Shown here: positions 8,713-17,785 of the stretch, piece after piece
Position numbering within the stretch: the stretch's first letter is position 1
Layout of the letters: each line of letters opens with the position of its first letter
Assembly (NCBI GenBank): GCA_963757125.1
Contig: CAVWQP010000009.1
Coordinates: 1,302,001 to 1,366,000 of the forward strand
From: CAVVSD01 sp963757125
GTDB taxonomy: Bacteria; Actinomycetota; Thermoleophilia; Solirubrobacterales; Solirubrobacteraceae
Reading direction: 5' to 3'
DNA length: 64,000 nucleotides
The notes under the pieces: model-generated
Databases searched by the model: none
What the model was told of the DNA's origin: nothing
What the model saw: only the letters and a program-made list of their open reading frames with translations
Program-made: the position numbers and the translations under genes

Positions 8713-8979
8713 ATGTCTGCCGCAGCCGCCCCACACCCGCCGGTCACCAGCCACGACAACTCGCTGCGCGGCGCCCGCGCCTGGTTCGCCGAGAAGGGCC
8801 TGTCGCGCCCGCGCAAGGGCCGGCTGCTCGCCGGCGTCTTCGCGAGCTTCGCCCGCCGCTACGACGTCAACCCGCTCGTCGCTCGAGTCATCGGTGTCGC
8901 GACGATCCTGATCCTGACGCCGCTGTTGTACGTCGGGGCGTGGATCCTGATGCCCGCCGACGTCGAGACCACCGCGTGA
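8713..8979 (+). CDS. PspC-domain small membrane protein
   Basis: An 88-residue protein carrying one PspC domain: an amphipathic RPRKGRLLAGVFASFARRY segment, then DVNPLVARVIGVATILIL and a hydrophobic stretch LLYVGAWILMPA, the classic PspC end. PspC proteins sit in the inner membrane and take part in phage-shock/envelope stress responses. The N-terminal 35 residues are a polar cytoplasmic extension with a second charged helix (LRGARAWFAEKGL). The ATG at 8713 has a GAGG ribosome site about 5 bases upstream; a GTG 14 codons earlier is less likely. No pspA partner is adjacent. Confidence 0.88.
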   Translation: MSAAAAPHPPVTSHDNSLRGARAWFAEKGLSRPRKGRLLAGVFASFARRYDVNPLVARVIGVATILILTPLLYVGAWILMPADVETTA

Positions 8980-8985
8980 ACGCGT

Positions 8986-9018
8986 ACGGGTCCCGGGCGT
9001 TGCGCGCCCGGGACCCGT
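8986..9018. terminator. Strong hairpin between convergent genes
   Basis: A perfect 14-base-pair inverted repeat (ACGGGTCCCGGGCG, loop TTGCG, then its complement) fills the 56-base gap between the ends of the PspC gene and the convergent beta-trefoil gene. Its symmetry suits a bidirectional terminator, though no run of T follows on either side, so it may act in RNA stabilisation or with Rho instead. Confidence 0.65.
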
Positions 9019-9035
9019 CAATCCGGCTCGGCTGC

Positions 9036-9596
9036 CTACTGGTTGCAGGCGACCTGGAACTTCTCCCACGAGCCGATGCGCGTCGCGTCGGAGTGGATCG
9101 TGTCGCTGATGCGGCCGCCGCCGCCGACGGCGGTGAGGTAGTGGCCGTCGATCGTCTGGATCGCGTAGGTGCCGCCGCCCAGCGAGATCAGCGTCAGCTT
9201 CTCCCAGCTCTGCAGCTGCGTCGCGTCCGAGTGCATCACGTCGGTGATGCGCCCGCCGCCGCCGACGGCGGTGAGGTAGTTGCCGGTCTTCGTCTGGATG
9301 CCGTACCGGATCGTCGAGCTGCCGTCACCGGAGTCGACGAGCGTGAACTTCTCCCAGGACCGGGCCTGGACGGCGTCGGTGTGGAGCACGTCCGACGTGC
9401 GCCCTCCGCCGCCGACGGCGGTGAGATATCGGCCCTTGTTGTAGGTCTTGAACGTGCAGTTGTGGACGGGCGCGTTCGACGCGGCCTTCGCGGCGGGAGC
9501 CGCGGCGGCGCCGCCGGCGGTACCGAGACCGCCGGCCACGACGGCGACGGCGGCAACACCTGCGACGGTGGCGCGAAGCCTGTGCTTGAGAGACAT
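9036..9596 (-). CDS. Secreted beta-trefoil (fascin/actin-crosslinking-like) repeat protein
   Basis: The 186-residue product has a Sec signal peptide (residues 1-34, ending AAAAPAAKA) and then three copies of a 46-50 residue unit, each with YLTAVGGGGR, an SD/TD-V-H-S/T-DA stretch and SWEKF/L. Three-fold internal repeats with this spacing are the mark of a beta-trefoil of the fascin-like type, which can bind carbohydrates or proteins. Two cysteines (HNCTF and VACNQ) near the two ends of the mature protein may pair. The ATG at 9596 is preceded by a GAGGAG ribosome site. The role is probably extracellular binding; no enzyme domain is present. Confidence 0.75.
   Translation of the reverse strand: MSLKHRLRATVAGVAAVAVVAGGLGTAGGAAAAPAAKAASNAPVHNCTFKTYNKGRYLTAVGGGGRTSDVLHTDAVQARSWEKFTLVDSGDGSSTIRYGIQTKTGNYLTAVGGGGRITDVMHSDATQLQSWEKLTLISLGGGTYAIQTIDGHYLTAVGGGGRISDTIHSDATRIGSWEKFQVACNQ
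9045..9428 (-). repeat. Three tandem coding repeats of the beta-trefoil
   Basis: Three units of about 138-150 bases encode the trefoil lobes. The part coding for YLTAVGGGGR is almost identical in all three copies at the nucleotide level, pointing to recent duplication or gene conversion within the gene. Confidence 0.7.
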
Positions 9597-9737
9597 GGTC
9601 CTGCTCCTCGTGTAGGGGGGTTTGGGGGAGTAGGGACATGGTCGGTGCGCGGCGCGATCGCGCACAGGCACCCATGGGGTCGTGATGGCCACACCCCCGG
9701 ATTGGCATGGCCCGCCGCCATCGGGGACGATGCCGCC

Positions 9738-9935
9738 ATGGACGCTCTCACCGAAGGTCAGAAGGTCTGGGTCGAGCAGGCCGACGGCTCACAGCGCGCG
9801 GCGATCTTCGTGGGGGAGGCCGAGGCGTCGTGGTTCGGCGGCTCGCCCGGCGCCTACGTGGTCTACCCGGACACCCGGGACGGCCAGGAGGTCGAGCTCA
9901 TGCGGATCATCGCCCGCGAAGAGGCTGAGGGCTAG
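9738..9935 (+). CDS. Small acidic protein of unknown function
   Basis: A 65-residue frame from an ATG at 9738 (MDALTEGQKVWVEQ, then GSPGAYVVYPDTRDGQEVEL). The beta-rich composition and the GQKVWVEQADGSQRAAIFVG opening resemble small SH3-like barrel proteins, but I cannot name a family. Its stop codon overlaps the stop of the convergent amidohydrolase through a shared CTAG at 9932-9935. It has no close co-directional neighbour; it lies 141 bases from the divergent trefoil gene. Confidence 0.6.
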   Translation: MDALTEGQKVWVEQADGSQRAAIFVGEAEASWFGGSPGAYVVYPDTRDGQEVELMRIIAREEAEG

Positions 9936-11104
9936 ATGCGCTCGGTCGCAGCGATCACGACGGCGTAGTGCAGGAGGCCCACGAGGGTCATCCAGTCCGT
10001 GTCGGGATCGCCGAAGCTGCGCTCGACCGTGGCCAGGATCGCGTCGATCCGGGCGATCGCGGGGCCCATCGACCCCGCATCGGGGTCGCGGCACACGCCC
10101 CGGGCGAGCGCGATCGCCTCGGCGGCGCGGCTGACCTCGCGCCGCTCACCGCCTGAGATCGCGGCGCCGAAGCCCATCATGAGGTAGCCGGCGATCCGCA
10201 GCATCGTGCCGTTGACGGGACGCACGGTGTCCAGCCGCGGCGGGCGCGCGTCCGGGAGCGGGCGGCCGTCGAGCACCGCGGTCATCGTCCCGCCCGCGAG
10301 CAGGGCGCGCTCGTCGGCGTCGAGTCCCGCGAGCAGCGCCGTGCGCATCGCGACGTAGAGCCCGCGGACCGGACGCCCGTAGGGGACGTCGGAGGCGAAC
10401 ACGATGCGCTCCGCGGGAACGCGCGCGAACAGCTCGATGAGATCGAACGGCGAGAAGCACGACGTGTCGTACAGCACGCCCGGGTGGTCGCGGAGACGCG
10501 AGGCGAACATGCCCTGGTCGGCGAGCGCGGTGTGCGCGAGGACCAGGGTGACCTCGGGGAACCGCAGGGCCAGCTCGGCCAGCGGCGCCATCGACGGCAT
10601 GCCGCGACCAGCGTGGATGAGGATCGGCACCGACGCGTCGCGGGCGGTCGCGAAGATCGCCTCCGCCGTCCCGTTGCCGAACCCGAACGCCTGCGCCCGC
10701 GGGTGCAGCTTGATGCCGCGCGCCCCGAGGGCCAGGCACCGCTCCGCCTCCGCGGTCGGGTCCTCGCCCGGGTCCAGGCGGCAGTAGGGCACGATGCGCC
10801 CGTCGCTCTCGGCGGCCCACGCGAGGACGCGGTCGTTCGGCCGCCGGTACGCGGGGCTGCGGTCCGGGTCGTGGAAGGGGAACGCGCACGCCCGCGCACC
10901 GGGCCCGACCTCGTCGAGGGAGCGCAGCAGCGCGCCGGCGTCGAGCGACTGGCCGTCCTCGTCGACACCCAGGTGCGTGTGCGCGTCCAGGACGACGTCG
11001 TCCGGCACGCGCAGCGCCGCGAGCTCCTCCTCGACGGTCGCGTAGACCGCCGCGAGCTCGGACGAGGCGTCGGAGGGTCCGGTCGTGATCGGGTCGGTGG
11101 TCAC
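9932..11104 (-). CDS. Amidohydrolase (TIM-barrel metal-dependent hydrolase)
   Basis: The 390-residue product carries the N-terminal metal motif VLDAHTHLGVD (HxH), then IKLHPRAQAFGF (the lysine/histidine on strand 4 of the barrel), ILIHAGRG, LVLAHTALAD and IVFASDVPYGRP with the catalytic aspartate. This is the amidohydrolase 2 arrangement. About 90 residues after the barrel form an unusual helical C-terminal extension (from about residue 300) not typical of the family. The GTG at 11104 was chosen because the upstream open frame is only the mirror of the queA gene. It follows queA by 26 bases and is probably the last gene of the SDR-queA-amidohydrolase operon. The substrate is unknown. Confidence 0.85.
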   Translation of the reverse strand: MTTDPITTGPSDASSELAAVYATVEEELAALRVPDDVVLDAHTHLGVDEDGQSLDAGALLRSLDEVGPGARACAFPFHDPDRSPAYRRPNDRVLAWAAESDGRIVPYCRLDPGEDPTAEAERCLALGARGIKLHPRAQAFGFGNGTAEAIFATARDASVPILIHAGRGMPSMAPLAELALRFPEVTLVLAHTALADQGMFASRLRDHPGVLYDTSCFSPFDLIELFARVPAERIVFASDVPYGRPVRGLYVAMRTALLAGLDADERALLAGGTMTAVLDGRPLPDARPPRLDTVRPVNGTMLRIAGYLMMGFGAAISGGERREVSRAAEAIALARGVCRDPDAGSMGPAIARIDAILATVERSFGDPDTDWMTLVGLLHYAVVIAATERI

Positions 11105-11130
11105 CGCCCGCCATCCTAGGACCGCCGGGG

Positions 11131-12127
11131 TCAGGGGAGGATCAGCAGGGCGTCGCCGAACTCGTGGCCCGCCAGCCCGCGCGCCGCCGCCTCGTCGTAG
11201 GCGCGCTGCAGCAGCTCGCGCCCCGCGGCGGCCTCGAGCATGAGCAGGTGCGAGGACTCGGGCTCGTGCCACCCGGTGATGAGCCCGTCGACCACCCGCA
11301 GCCCGCGCTCGGGCGTGACGACGAGGCTCGTCCAGCCCTCGCCGGCGCGCACGGCTCCGCCGGGCAGCGCGACGCTCTCCAGCGCACGGACCACGGTCGT
11401 GCCGACCGCGATGACGCGCCCGCCCCAACTCCGCACCGCGCCGACGAGCCGCGCCGTCTCGGCCGGGACGCGGAAGCGCTCGGGGAACGGCGGCTCGTCG
11501 CGCTCCGGGGAGGAGACGCCGGCGTGCAGCACGAGCGGCGCGACGAGGACGCCGCCCGTCACGAGCTCCGTCACGAGCGCGTCGGTGAACGGGCGCCCGG
11601 CGCTCGGCATCTCCGCGCTGCCCGCCTCGCGCGCGAAGACGGTCTGGTACGCGCCCAAGGGCCACGCCGCGCCGTGGTCGGCGTACCGGATCGGCGCTGC
11701 CGTGGCGGTCGAGGTACGCGGCCGTCCCGCCCGGCAGCGCGAGGTCCGCCTCGCGCAGCCGGGCGCTGCCGAGGTACGGCCCGGCGAGCGTCAGGCGCCC
11801 GCCGCCGGGGAGGACCACGTCGCCCGCGACCGGGGAGGGACGCAGCGGCCCGAGCTCCGCGGTGCGCAGCTCGACGACCCAGCGACGGTCGGCGAGCGGC
11901 GTCGAGAGGTGCACGCGCACCTCTGCGCCGTCGAGCGTGCCGGGCAGGGCGGCGGGGAGCGTCGCCGACGTGTTGACGACGAGCAGGTCGCCCGGGCGCA
12001 GCAGCCGCGGGAGGTCGGCGAAGCGCGTCTGCGCGATCGCGCCGTCCGCGCGCGTCGCGACGAGCAGCGCCACGTCCGGGCGCGGCGCGGTGGCCGGGGC
12101 GATCTCGGCGAACGCGATCGTGCTCAT
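11131..12127 (-). pseudogene. queA: QueA-like S-adenosylmethionine:tRNA ribosyltransferase-isomerase, frameshifted
   Basis: The N-terminal half reads MSTIAFAEIAPATA, then FADLPRLLRPGDLLVVNTSAT in one frame; the C-terminal half (PIRYADHG, YQTVFAREAGSAEMPSAGR, TTVVRALE, TGWHEPESSHL) reads in another, the switch lying near 11700. Removing one base there gives 332 codons, the size of the shorter actinobacterial QueA-like proteins. QueA makes epoxyqueuosine in tRNA anticodons. The SDR upstream ends on an ATGA overlap with this start, so the two are coupled. Whether the break is real or an extra base in the sequence cannot be decided here; without repair the protein would lose its C-terminal half. 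Confidence 0.8.
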
Positions 12128-12801
12128 GCGCGCGCCGCCGACAGCTCGGCGGTCCGGTAGCGACCGCTCGGCAGCGTCCCCTCGACGAGCGCGAGGAGGC
12201 CAGGCACGCTGTCCTCCGGCGGCGGCCGGTCGGAGATGTCCTCGCCCGGGAACGCCTCCTGATGCAGCTGGGTGCGCATGTCGCCGGGGTCGACCGCGTA
12301 CACGCGCAGCCCCGGGTGCTCTGTCGCGAGGATCGCGGTCAGGTGGTCCAGCGCCGCCTTCGAACAGCCGTAGCCGCCCCAGCCGGGGTACGCCTCGACG
12401 GCGGCGTCGGAGCTGACGTCGACGACGACCGCGTCGCGCGCCAGGTGCGGCAGCGCCTCCTGGACGAGCGCGAGCGGGGCCAGCAGGTTGACCTCGAGGA
12501 CGCGGCGCAGCTCCTCGAGGGGGTACGCGGCGAGCGCGGGCTGCGGGCTCGGCCCGAGCGCGCTGGCGTTGTTGACGACGAGGTCGATCCCGTCGCCCGC
12601 TGCCGCGACGAGGCGCTCTCGGTGACGCGGGTCGGTGACGTCGCCCGCCACGGCGACGACGCTGTCGAGGCCCTGTGTGGCCTCTGCGAGAACCCGCTCG
12701 TCGCGGGCGTCCACGACGAGCGTCCAGCCGCGCGCGGCGAGCGCGCGGGTCAGCGCGAGTCCCAGCCCGCGCGACGCTCCGGTGATGATGCCGATGCTCA
12801 T
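12124..12801 (-). CDS. Short-chain dehydrogenase/reductase
   Basis: A 225-residue SDR with the cofactor loop TGASRGLG near the N-terminus, the NNAS motif (VVNNASALGP), a catalytic serine in VVDVSSDAA and the YxxxK pair in YGCSKAALDHL. The order fits the classical family. A DARDE segment after the second strand suggests NAD preference, but this is only a guess. The start was placed at the ATG immediately before SIGIITGASRG; an ATG nine codons earlier is possible. It opens the operon with queA (ATGA overlap) and is divergent from the MetE-like gene, with 87 bases between the starts. Confidence 0.9.
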   Translation of the reverse strand: MSIGIITGASRGLGLALTRALAARGWTLVVDARDERVLAEATQGLDSVVAVAGDVTDPRHRERLVAAAGDGIDLVVNNASALGPSPQPALAAYPLEELRRVLEVNLLAPLALVQEALPHLARDAVVVDVSSDAAVEAYPGWGGYGCSKAALDHLTAILATEHPGLRVYAVDPGDMRTQLHQEAFPGEDISDRPPPEDSVPGLLALVEGTLPSGRYRTAELSAARA

Positions 12802-12888
12802 GAGGACATCGTGCATCCTCAAGTGCACTTGAAGTCAAGGGCGGGTTACGATCGCGCCGTTCGTCGGGTCCACCAGGAGGGGAATCGC

Positions 12889-13986
12889 ATGAGCACGGGC
12901 AACGGCGCGCGCAGCGATGTGCTGCTCGTCGGGAGTCTGCCGTACGACACCGCGGAGGAGGCGATCCGCTCGGCCGTCACGGGGCTGCGCGGCCACGTCG
13001 GGTGGGTGCCCGACGGCGAGATCGCGGAACGCATCAACTGGGTCGGGATGCTGCCGCTGGTCGTGTTCCCGAAGACCCCGGCGCTCGAGGAGACGCTGGC
13101 GCCGCCGACGGAGGAGCTCGAGCAGCCGGAGAAGGACGCCGACGCACCGCCGGTCGAGGACCTCCCGGGCATCTGGAACTGGCGCGTCAAGGCGGGCGAG
13201 ACGATCCGCTTCGACGACCTCGCCTACGGCGGCTACGCGATCGACTCCTACGCGGTGTTCAAGCGACTGCGCGACGAGGGCGTCGTGCCCGAGGACGTGC
13301 GGTTCCAGATGTCGCTGCCGGCGCCGCACAGCGCGATCGACGGCTTCCTCGAGGACAACAGCCAGTGGCCGGAGCTGTACGCCGCGTACGTCGAGGGCAT
13401 CCGCCGCGAGATCGCCAAGGCGCTGGACGTGATCCCCGCGAACGACCTCGTCATCCAGTGGGACGCCGCGTGGGAGTTCGTCGACATGGCGATGGGCGAC
13501 CGCAACTACTTCGCGTTCTGGCCGAAGCTGTCGGCCGAGGAGAAGTTCCAGCGCCACGCCGAGCAGCTCGACGAGCTGTGGCAGGGCATCCCGGACGAGA
13601 CGCTGCTCGGCTACCACTGGTGCTACGGCACCTGGGGCGGCTGGCCGATGACGGCGATGGCCGACCTCGACCTCTGCGTCCGGATGTCCAACGAGGCCAA
13701 GAAGCGCACCGGCCGGCGCCTCGACTACGTGCACATGCCGGTCGTCCGGCAGCCCGACGAGGCGTTCTTCGCGCCGCTGGACAACCTCGACGTGGGGGAC
13801 ACGAAGGTGTTCCTCGGGATCGTCCACCACACGGACGGGATCGAGGACTTCCGCCGCCGGCGCGACCTCGCCCGCAAGCACCTGAAGGACTTCGGGATCG
13901 GGAGCGTCTGCGGCTACGGCCGCGTCGAGCCCGAGCTCCTGCCCGAGATCCTCGACGTCCACGTGCAGGACGCCAAGGAGCTCTGA
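12889..13986 (+). CDS. MetE/UroD-superfamily (cobalamin-independent methionine synthase-like) protein
   Basis: The 365-residue product opens with VLLVGSLPYDTAEEAI and then GHVGWVPDGEIAERINW; SLP and PDGE at these positions are seen in stand-alone proteins of the MetE/UroD TIM-barrel superfamily. Later blocks VRFQMSLPAPHSAID, LVIQWDAAWEFVDMA and GYHWCYGTWGG supply a barrel with a His/Cys-rich potential metal site. It is much shorter than MetE (about 750) and lacks its N-terminal domain, so methionine synthesis is not shown. A distant paralogue is encoded at 40309-41358 on the other strand. The ATG at 12889 has an AGGAGG ribosome site. Function unknown; possibly methyl transfer or C-C bond chemistry. 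Confidence 0.65.
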   Translation: MSTGNGARSDVLLVGSLPYDTAEEAIRSAVTGLRGHVGWVPDGEIAERINWVGMLPLVVFPKTPALEETLAPPTEELEQPEKDADAPPVEDLPGIWNWRVKAGETIRFDDLAYGGYAIDSYAVFKRLRDEGVVPEDVRFQMSLPAPHSAIDGFLEDNSQWPELYAAYVEGIRREIAKALDVIPANDLVIQWDAAWEFVDMAMGDRNYFAFWPKLSAEEKFQRHAEQLDELWQGIPDETLLGYHWCYGTWGGWPMTAMADLDLCVRMSNEAKKRTGRRLDYVHMPVVRQPDEAFFAPLDNLDVGDTKVFLGIVHHTDGIEDFRRRRDLARKHLKDFGIGSVCGYGRVEPELLPEILDVHVQDAKEL

Positions 13987-14007
13987 CGCACGGGTCGCCC
14001 CGGCGCC

Positions 14008-16586
14008 TCAGGACGCGATGCCGGCCGCCGCGAACGACGCGGTGAGGATCACCGGCTCGCCGGCCGCGTCCGAGGCGTCGAGGTCGACCGTCGCGACGAT
14101 CGCGAAGTCGTGGTCGCCCTCGGGGTCGTCGATGATCTGGCGGACCGACCACGCGCGCGAGCTCTCGCCCGCCGGCTGCCGGTCGATCATGAGCAGCTCC
14201 GGGGAGCGCGCCTGCGGCCCGGCGCCCATGGACTCGTGCTCGTCCCAGTACGCGCCGAGCGCCTCCTCCCACGCGGACGCGGTCATCGCCGGGCGCCGGG
14301 GTGGATCGGTGAGCGCGCCGGCCGCGGCGTCGAGCTGCGCCAGCCCGTCGAAGCGGTCGCGGGAGGCGAGGTGCACCTTCTGGAACATCGCGTTGCGCAC
14401 CATGACGGTGAACGCGCGCAGGTTGCGCGTGATCGGCCGCGGCGGCGTCGGCGCCTCCCCCGCGGCGATCGCGGCCGCAGCGCGCGCGACGGACTCGGGG
14501 TCGGTCAGCGCCTCCCACTCGTCGAGCAGGCTGGAGTCGGTCTGGCGGACCGTCTCGCCGAGCCACTCGACGATCTCGTCGAACTCGCCGGTCTTGACCT
14601 CGTCGGGCACCGTCTGGCGCAGCGCCCGGTAGGCGTTGCTGAGGTAGCGCAGCACGAGGCCCTCGGAGCGCGCGAGCCCGTAGTGCGCGACGAACTCGGT
14701 GAAGCTGAACCCCTGCTCGTACATGTCGCGGACGACCGACTTCGGGGAGAGGTCGGACTCGCGCACCCACGGATGCGTCTCGCGGTACACGAGGAGCGCC
14801 TGCTCGAGCGGCTCGGCGAGCGGCTTGGGGTAGGTGACCTCCTCGAGGAGCTCCATGCGCTCCTCGTACTCGATGCCCTGGACCTTCATCTCGGCGACCG
14901 CCTCGCCGCGCTCCTTGTTGGCCTGGGCCATGAGCACCGGGAAGGGGTCGTCGAGGATCGCCTCGACCACCGACACGACGTCATAGGCGTGCTCGGGCGA
15001 CTCGGGGTCCAGCAGCTCCAGCGCGACGAGCGCGAAGGACGCCAGCGGCTGGTTGAGCGCGAAGTCCTCCTGCAGCGCGACCGCGAGGCGCAGCGTGCGG
15101 CCGTCGGCGTCGGGCTCGGCCAGCGCCTCCAGGACGCCGGCGTCGAGGAGCTCGGTGCCGCAGCGCCTCGGCCTGCTCGGTGAGGCGCGCCTGCTTGCGC
15201 TCGTCCTCGTGGTTGTCCTCCATGAGGGCGCGCATCGTCTCGACAGCGTCGCCCGGCTGGTTGACGACGTTGAGGATCATCGAGTGGTCGACGCGCATCC
15301 GTGAGACGAGCGGCTCCGGCGCCGCGTCGCGGAGGCGCTCGAAGGTCTCCTCGGTCCAGACCACCTCGCCGTCCTGCGGCTTGCGGCCCTGGACCTTGCG
15401 GCGCTTCTTGGGGTCGTCGCCGGCCTTGGCCAGCGCGCGGGTCCGCTCGATCACGTGCTCGGGCGCCTGCACGACGACGTGCCCCGAGGTGTCGAAGCCG
15501 GCGCGCCCTGCGCGACCGGCGATCTGGTGGAACTCGCGCGCCTTCAGGAGCCGGTGGCGGGTGCCGTCGAACTTCGCCAGACCGGTGAAGACGACGGTGC
15601 GGATCGGGACGTTGATCCCGACGCCGAGCGTGTCGGTCCCGCAGATGACCTTCAGCAGGCCGGTCTGCGCGAGCTGCTCCACGAGGCGGCGGTAGCGGGG
15701 CAGCATGCCCGCGTGGTGCACGCCGATGCCGCTGCGGACCAACTTGGACAGCGTGCGCCCGAACCCGGCCGTGAAGCGGAAGGCACCGATCGCGTCGGCG
15801 ATCGCGTCGCGCTCCTCCCGCGTGCAGAGCTTCGCCGAGAGCAGCGACTGCGCGCGCTCCATCGCCGACGCCTGGGTGAAGTGCACGACGTAGATCGGCG
15901 CGCGGTCCTCGGCGGTCAGCTCCTCGAGCAGCTCGTGCAGCGGCTCGACCGACCAGGCGTAGGAGAGCGGGACGGGCCGCTGCGCGTCGTCGATGAGCGC
16001 GGTCTCGCGGCCGGTCCGGCGCGTGAGGTCGGCGGTGATCCGGGTGACGTCGCCGAGCGTCGCCGACATGAGCAGGAACTGCGCCTGCGGCAGGCACAGC
16101 AGCGGCACCTGCCACGCCCAGCCGCGCTGGCCGTCGGCGTAGAAGTGGAACTCGTCCATCACGACCTGGCCGACGATCGCGCGTCGTGCCCTGGCGCAGC
16201 GCGATGTTCGCGAGCACCTCGGCGGTGCAGCAGATGATCGGCGCGTCGGAGTTGACCGACGCGTCGCCGGTCATCATCCCGACGTTCTCGGCTCCGAAGA
16301 TCTCGCAGAGGGCGAAGAACTTCTCCGAGACGAGCGCCTTGATCGGGGCGGTGTAGAAGGTCGTGCGGCCCTCGGCCAGCGCGGCGAAGTGGGCCGCGAC
16401 GGCGACCATCGACTTCCCGGAGCCCGTCGGCGTCGCCAGGACGACGTTGTTGTCGTCGAACAGCTCGATCGCCGCCTCCTCCTGGTGCGGATAGAGGGTC
16501 AGGCCCCGGTCCGTCGCCCAGCCGGTGAAGGCGTCGTAGAGGGCGTCGGCGCTGGGCTGGGTGGGGAGGGCGTCGACCAGGGTCAT
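14008..16586 (-). pseudogene. Ski2-like DEAD/DEAH helicase with DUF3516 C-terminal domain, two frame breaks
   Basis: Three frames join into one 859-codon protein when one base is removed near 16188 and one near 15160. Part 1: YPHQEEAAIELF (Q motif) and ATPTGSGKSMVA (Walker A). Part 2: VVMDEFHFYAD (DEVH-type box), LLMSATLGD (motif III), GVHHAGMLPRYRR, GTDTLGVGINVPIRTVVFT and HQIAGRAGRAGFDT (motifs V and VI) of Ski2/HelY-type RNA helicases. Part 3: VVEAILDDPFPVLMAQANKE to the end is the actinobacterial DUF3516 region. The start ATG at 16586 overlaps the stop of the LanC-like gene (ATGA). It probably unwinds RNA. As the sequence stands, the product would be cut after motif I. Confidence 0.85.
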
Positions 16587-17759
16587 CGGGCTCCCGGCAA
16601 ACGGTAGTCGTCGCCCCCGAGGCACCTCGCCAGGTAGACGGCTGTGCCGAGGTCGCCGGTCCACAGCGTGTGGCGGCCACGCCCGTGGCGCTCGCGCTCG
16701 CGCTCGACCTGCTCGGCGGCGTGCATGGCGAAGGCGCGGGCGCGGGCGAGCCAGAGCTCGTCGCCGGTTCGCCCGAACAGGGCAAGGAACGCGAGACCGT
16801 TGCCCGCCGTCCCGTGGCAGAGGCCGGGCCCCTTGGCGATCGGCCCGGCCCGCCAGGTCAGCTCCCCGCCCGCCAGGAGGACGTCGAGGGCGGCGATCGC
16901 CGCGAGCGACGCGACGATGCCGGGCGCGCCGTGGCACCACTGGGTCCGCACCTCGTCCGACGTCCGGTCCGGGGCATCGAGCGACCGCCGGCCACTGCGC
17001 GAGGTCGCCGTCGCGCTGTGCGGATGCGAGCACGGTCGCGGCGGCGCGGGTCGCGAGCTCGGCGCGGCGTTCGTCGCCCAGCAGCCGTCCCGACGCGAGC
17101 GCGGCGACGTTCCCGGCGAATCCGTGCGCCGGACCGAGGAAGCGGACCGACCGGCCGTAGAGCTCCTGCCGCCAGGCGCCGTCCTCCCACGCGTCCCACA
17201 GGACGTCCGCCGACGCCCGCCACGCCTGCGCCCAGGCCTCGTCGCCGGTGCGCTCGTGCATCGTCGCCGCCGCGAGCATCGTCCCGGGCGAGCCCCACAT
17301 GAGCTCGCGCGCCGGGTTGGACTCGTTCGCCCGGACGCACGCGAGCAGGCGCTCCTCCTGCCAGCGCGCGGGGGCGAGGCGGTGGGCGACCAGCAGGATC
17401 CCGGCCTCGCCCATCCACAGCGACGGAACAGGGCCGCCGACGTCCTCGAGGAAGTCCGGGCGCGCGAGGTAGCGCTCGTGCAGCCCTGTCGCGACCGCGC
17501 CCCAGTCGCGCCGCAGGCCGACGTGGCCCAGGCGCGCGAGCTCGTCGAGCGCCCAGATGACCCCGCTCGCGCCGAGGTACAGGGACGTGACCGCCTCGAG
17601 CGGCCCCTCCTCCTCGTCGCGCGGGTGCGCGCGCCACAGCGCGTCGGGGTCGAACGCAGCCTCGGCGTCCGCCGCGACGGCGGCGATCGCAGCCCGGGCC
17701 CACGCGGGGTCCCACGGGCGATCGGTGAGGCGCTCGTGGGCGGCGGGGTCGAACAGCAC
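16583..17759 (-). pseudogene. LanC-like protein, one frame break
   Basis: Reconstructed to 391 residues by removing one base near 16992. Repeats of the (alpha/alpha)6 toroid are visible as glycine-rich helix starts (YLGASGVIWALDELARLG, WMGEAGILLVAHRLA, MWGSPGTMLAAATM, AHGFAGNVAALASG). The zinc site is intact: Cys-His in TQWCHGAPGIVASL and Cys-His in GLCHGTAGNGLAFL, then WTGDLGTAVYLARCL. Bacterial LanC cyclises lantibiotics; eukaryotic LanC-like proteins add glutathione to dehydroamino acids. No lantibiotic precursor or dehydratase gene lies nearby, so a lone LanC-like role is more likely. It is coupled to the downstream helicase gene by an ATGA overlap. GTG start at 17759. Confidence 0.82.
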
Positions 17760-17785
17760 CCACCCGTTGTAGCTAGGTTCGGGCG

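Noticed and set aside
11690..11710. Programmed frameshift site in queA
   Set aside because: No slippery heptamer or downstream structure was seen, and the same kind of break occurs in eight unrelated loci.
9932..12838. One continuous 968-codon reverse frame covering three genes
   Set aside because: Only parts of it show protein families; 11105-11700 is arginine/alanine-rich antisense-like sequence and the real genes (amidohydrolase, queA, SDR) use separate frames and starts.
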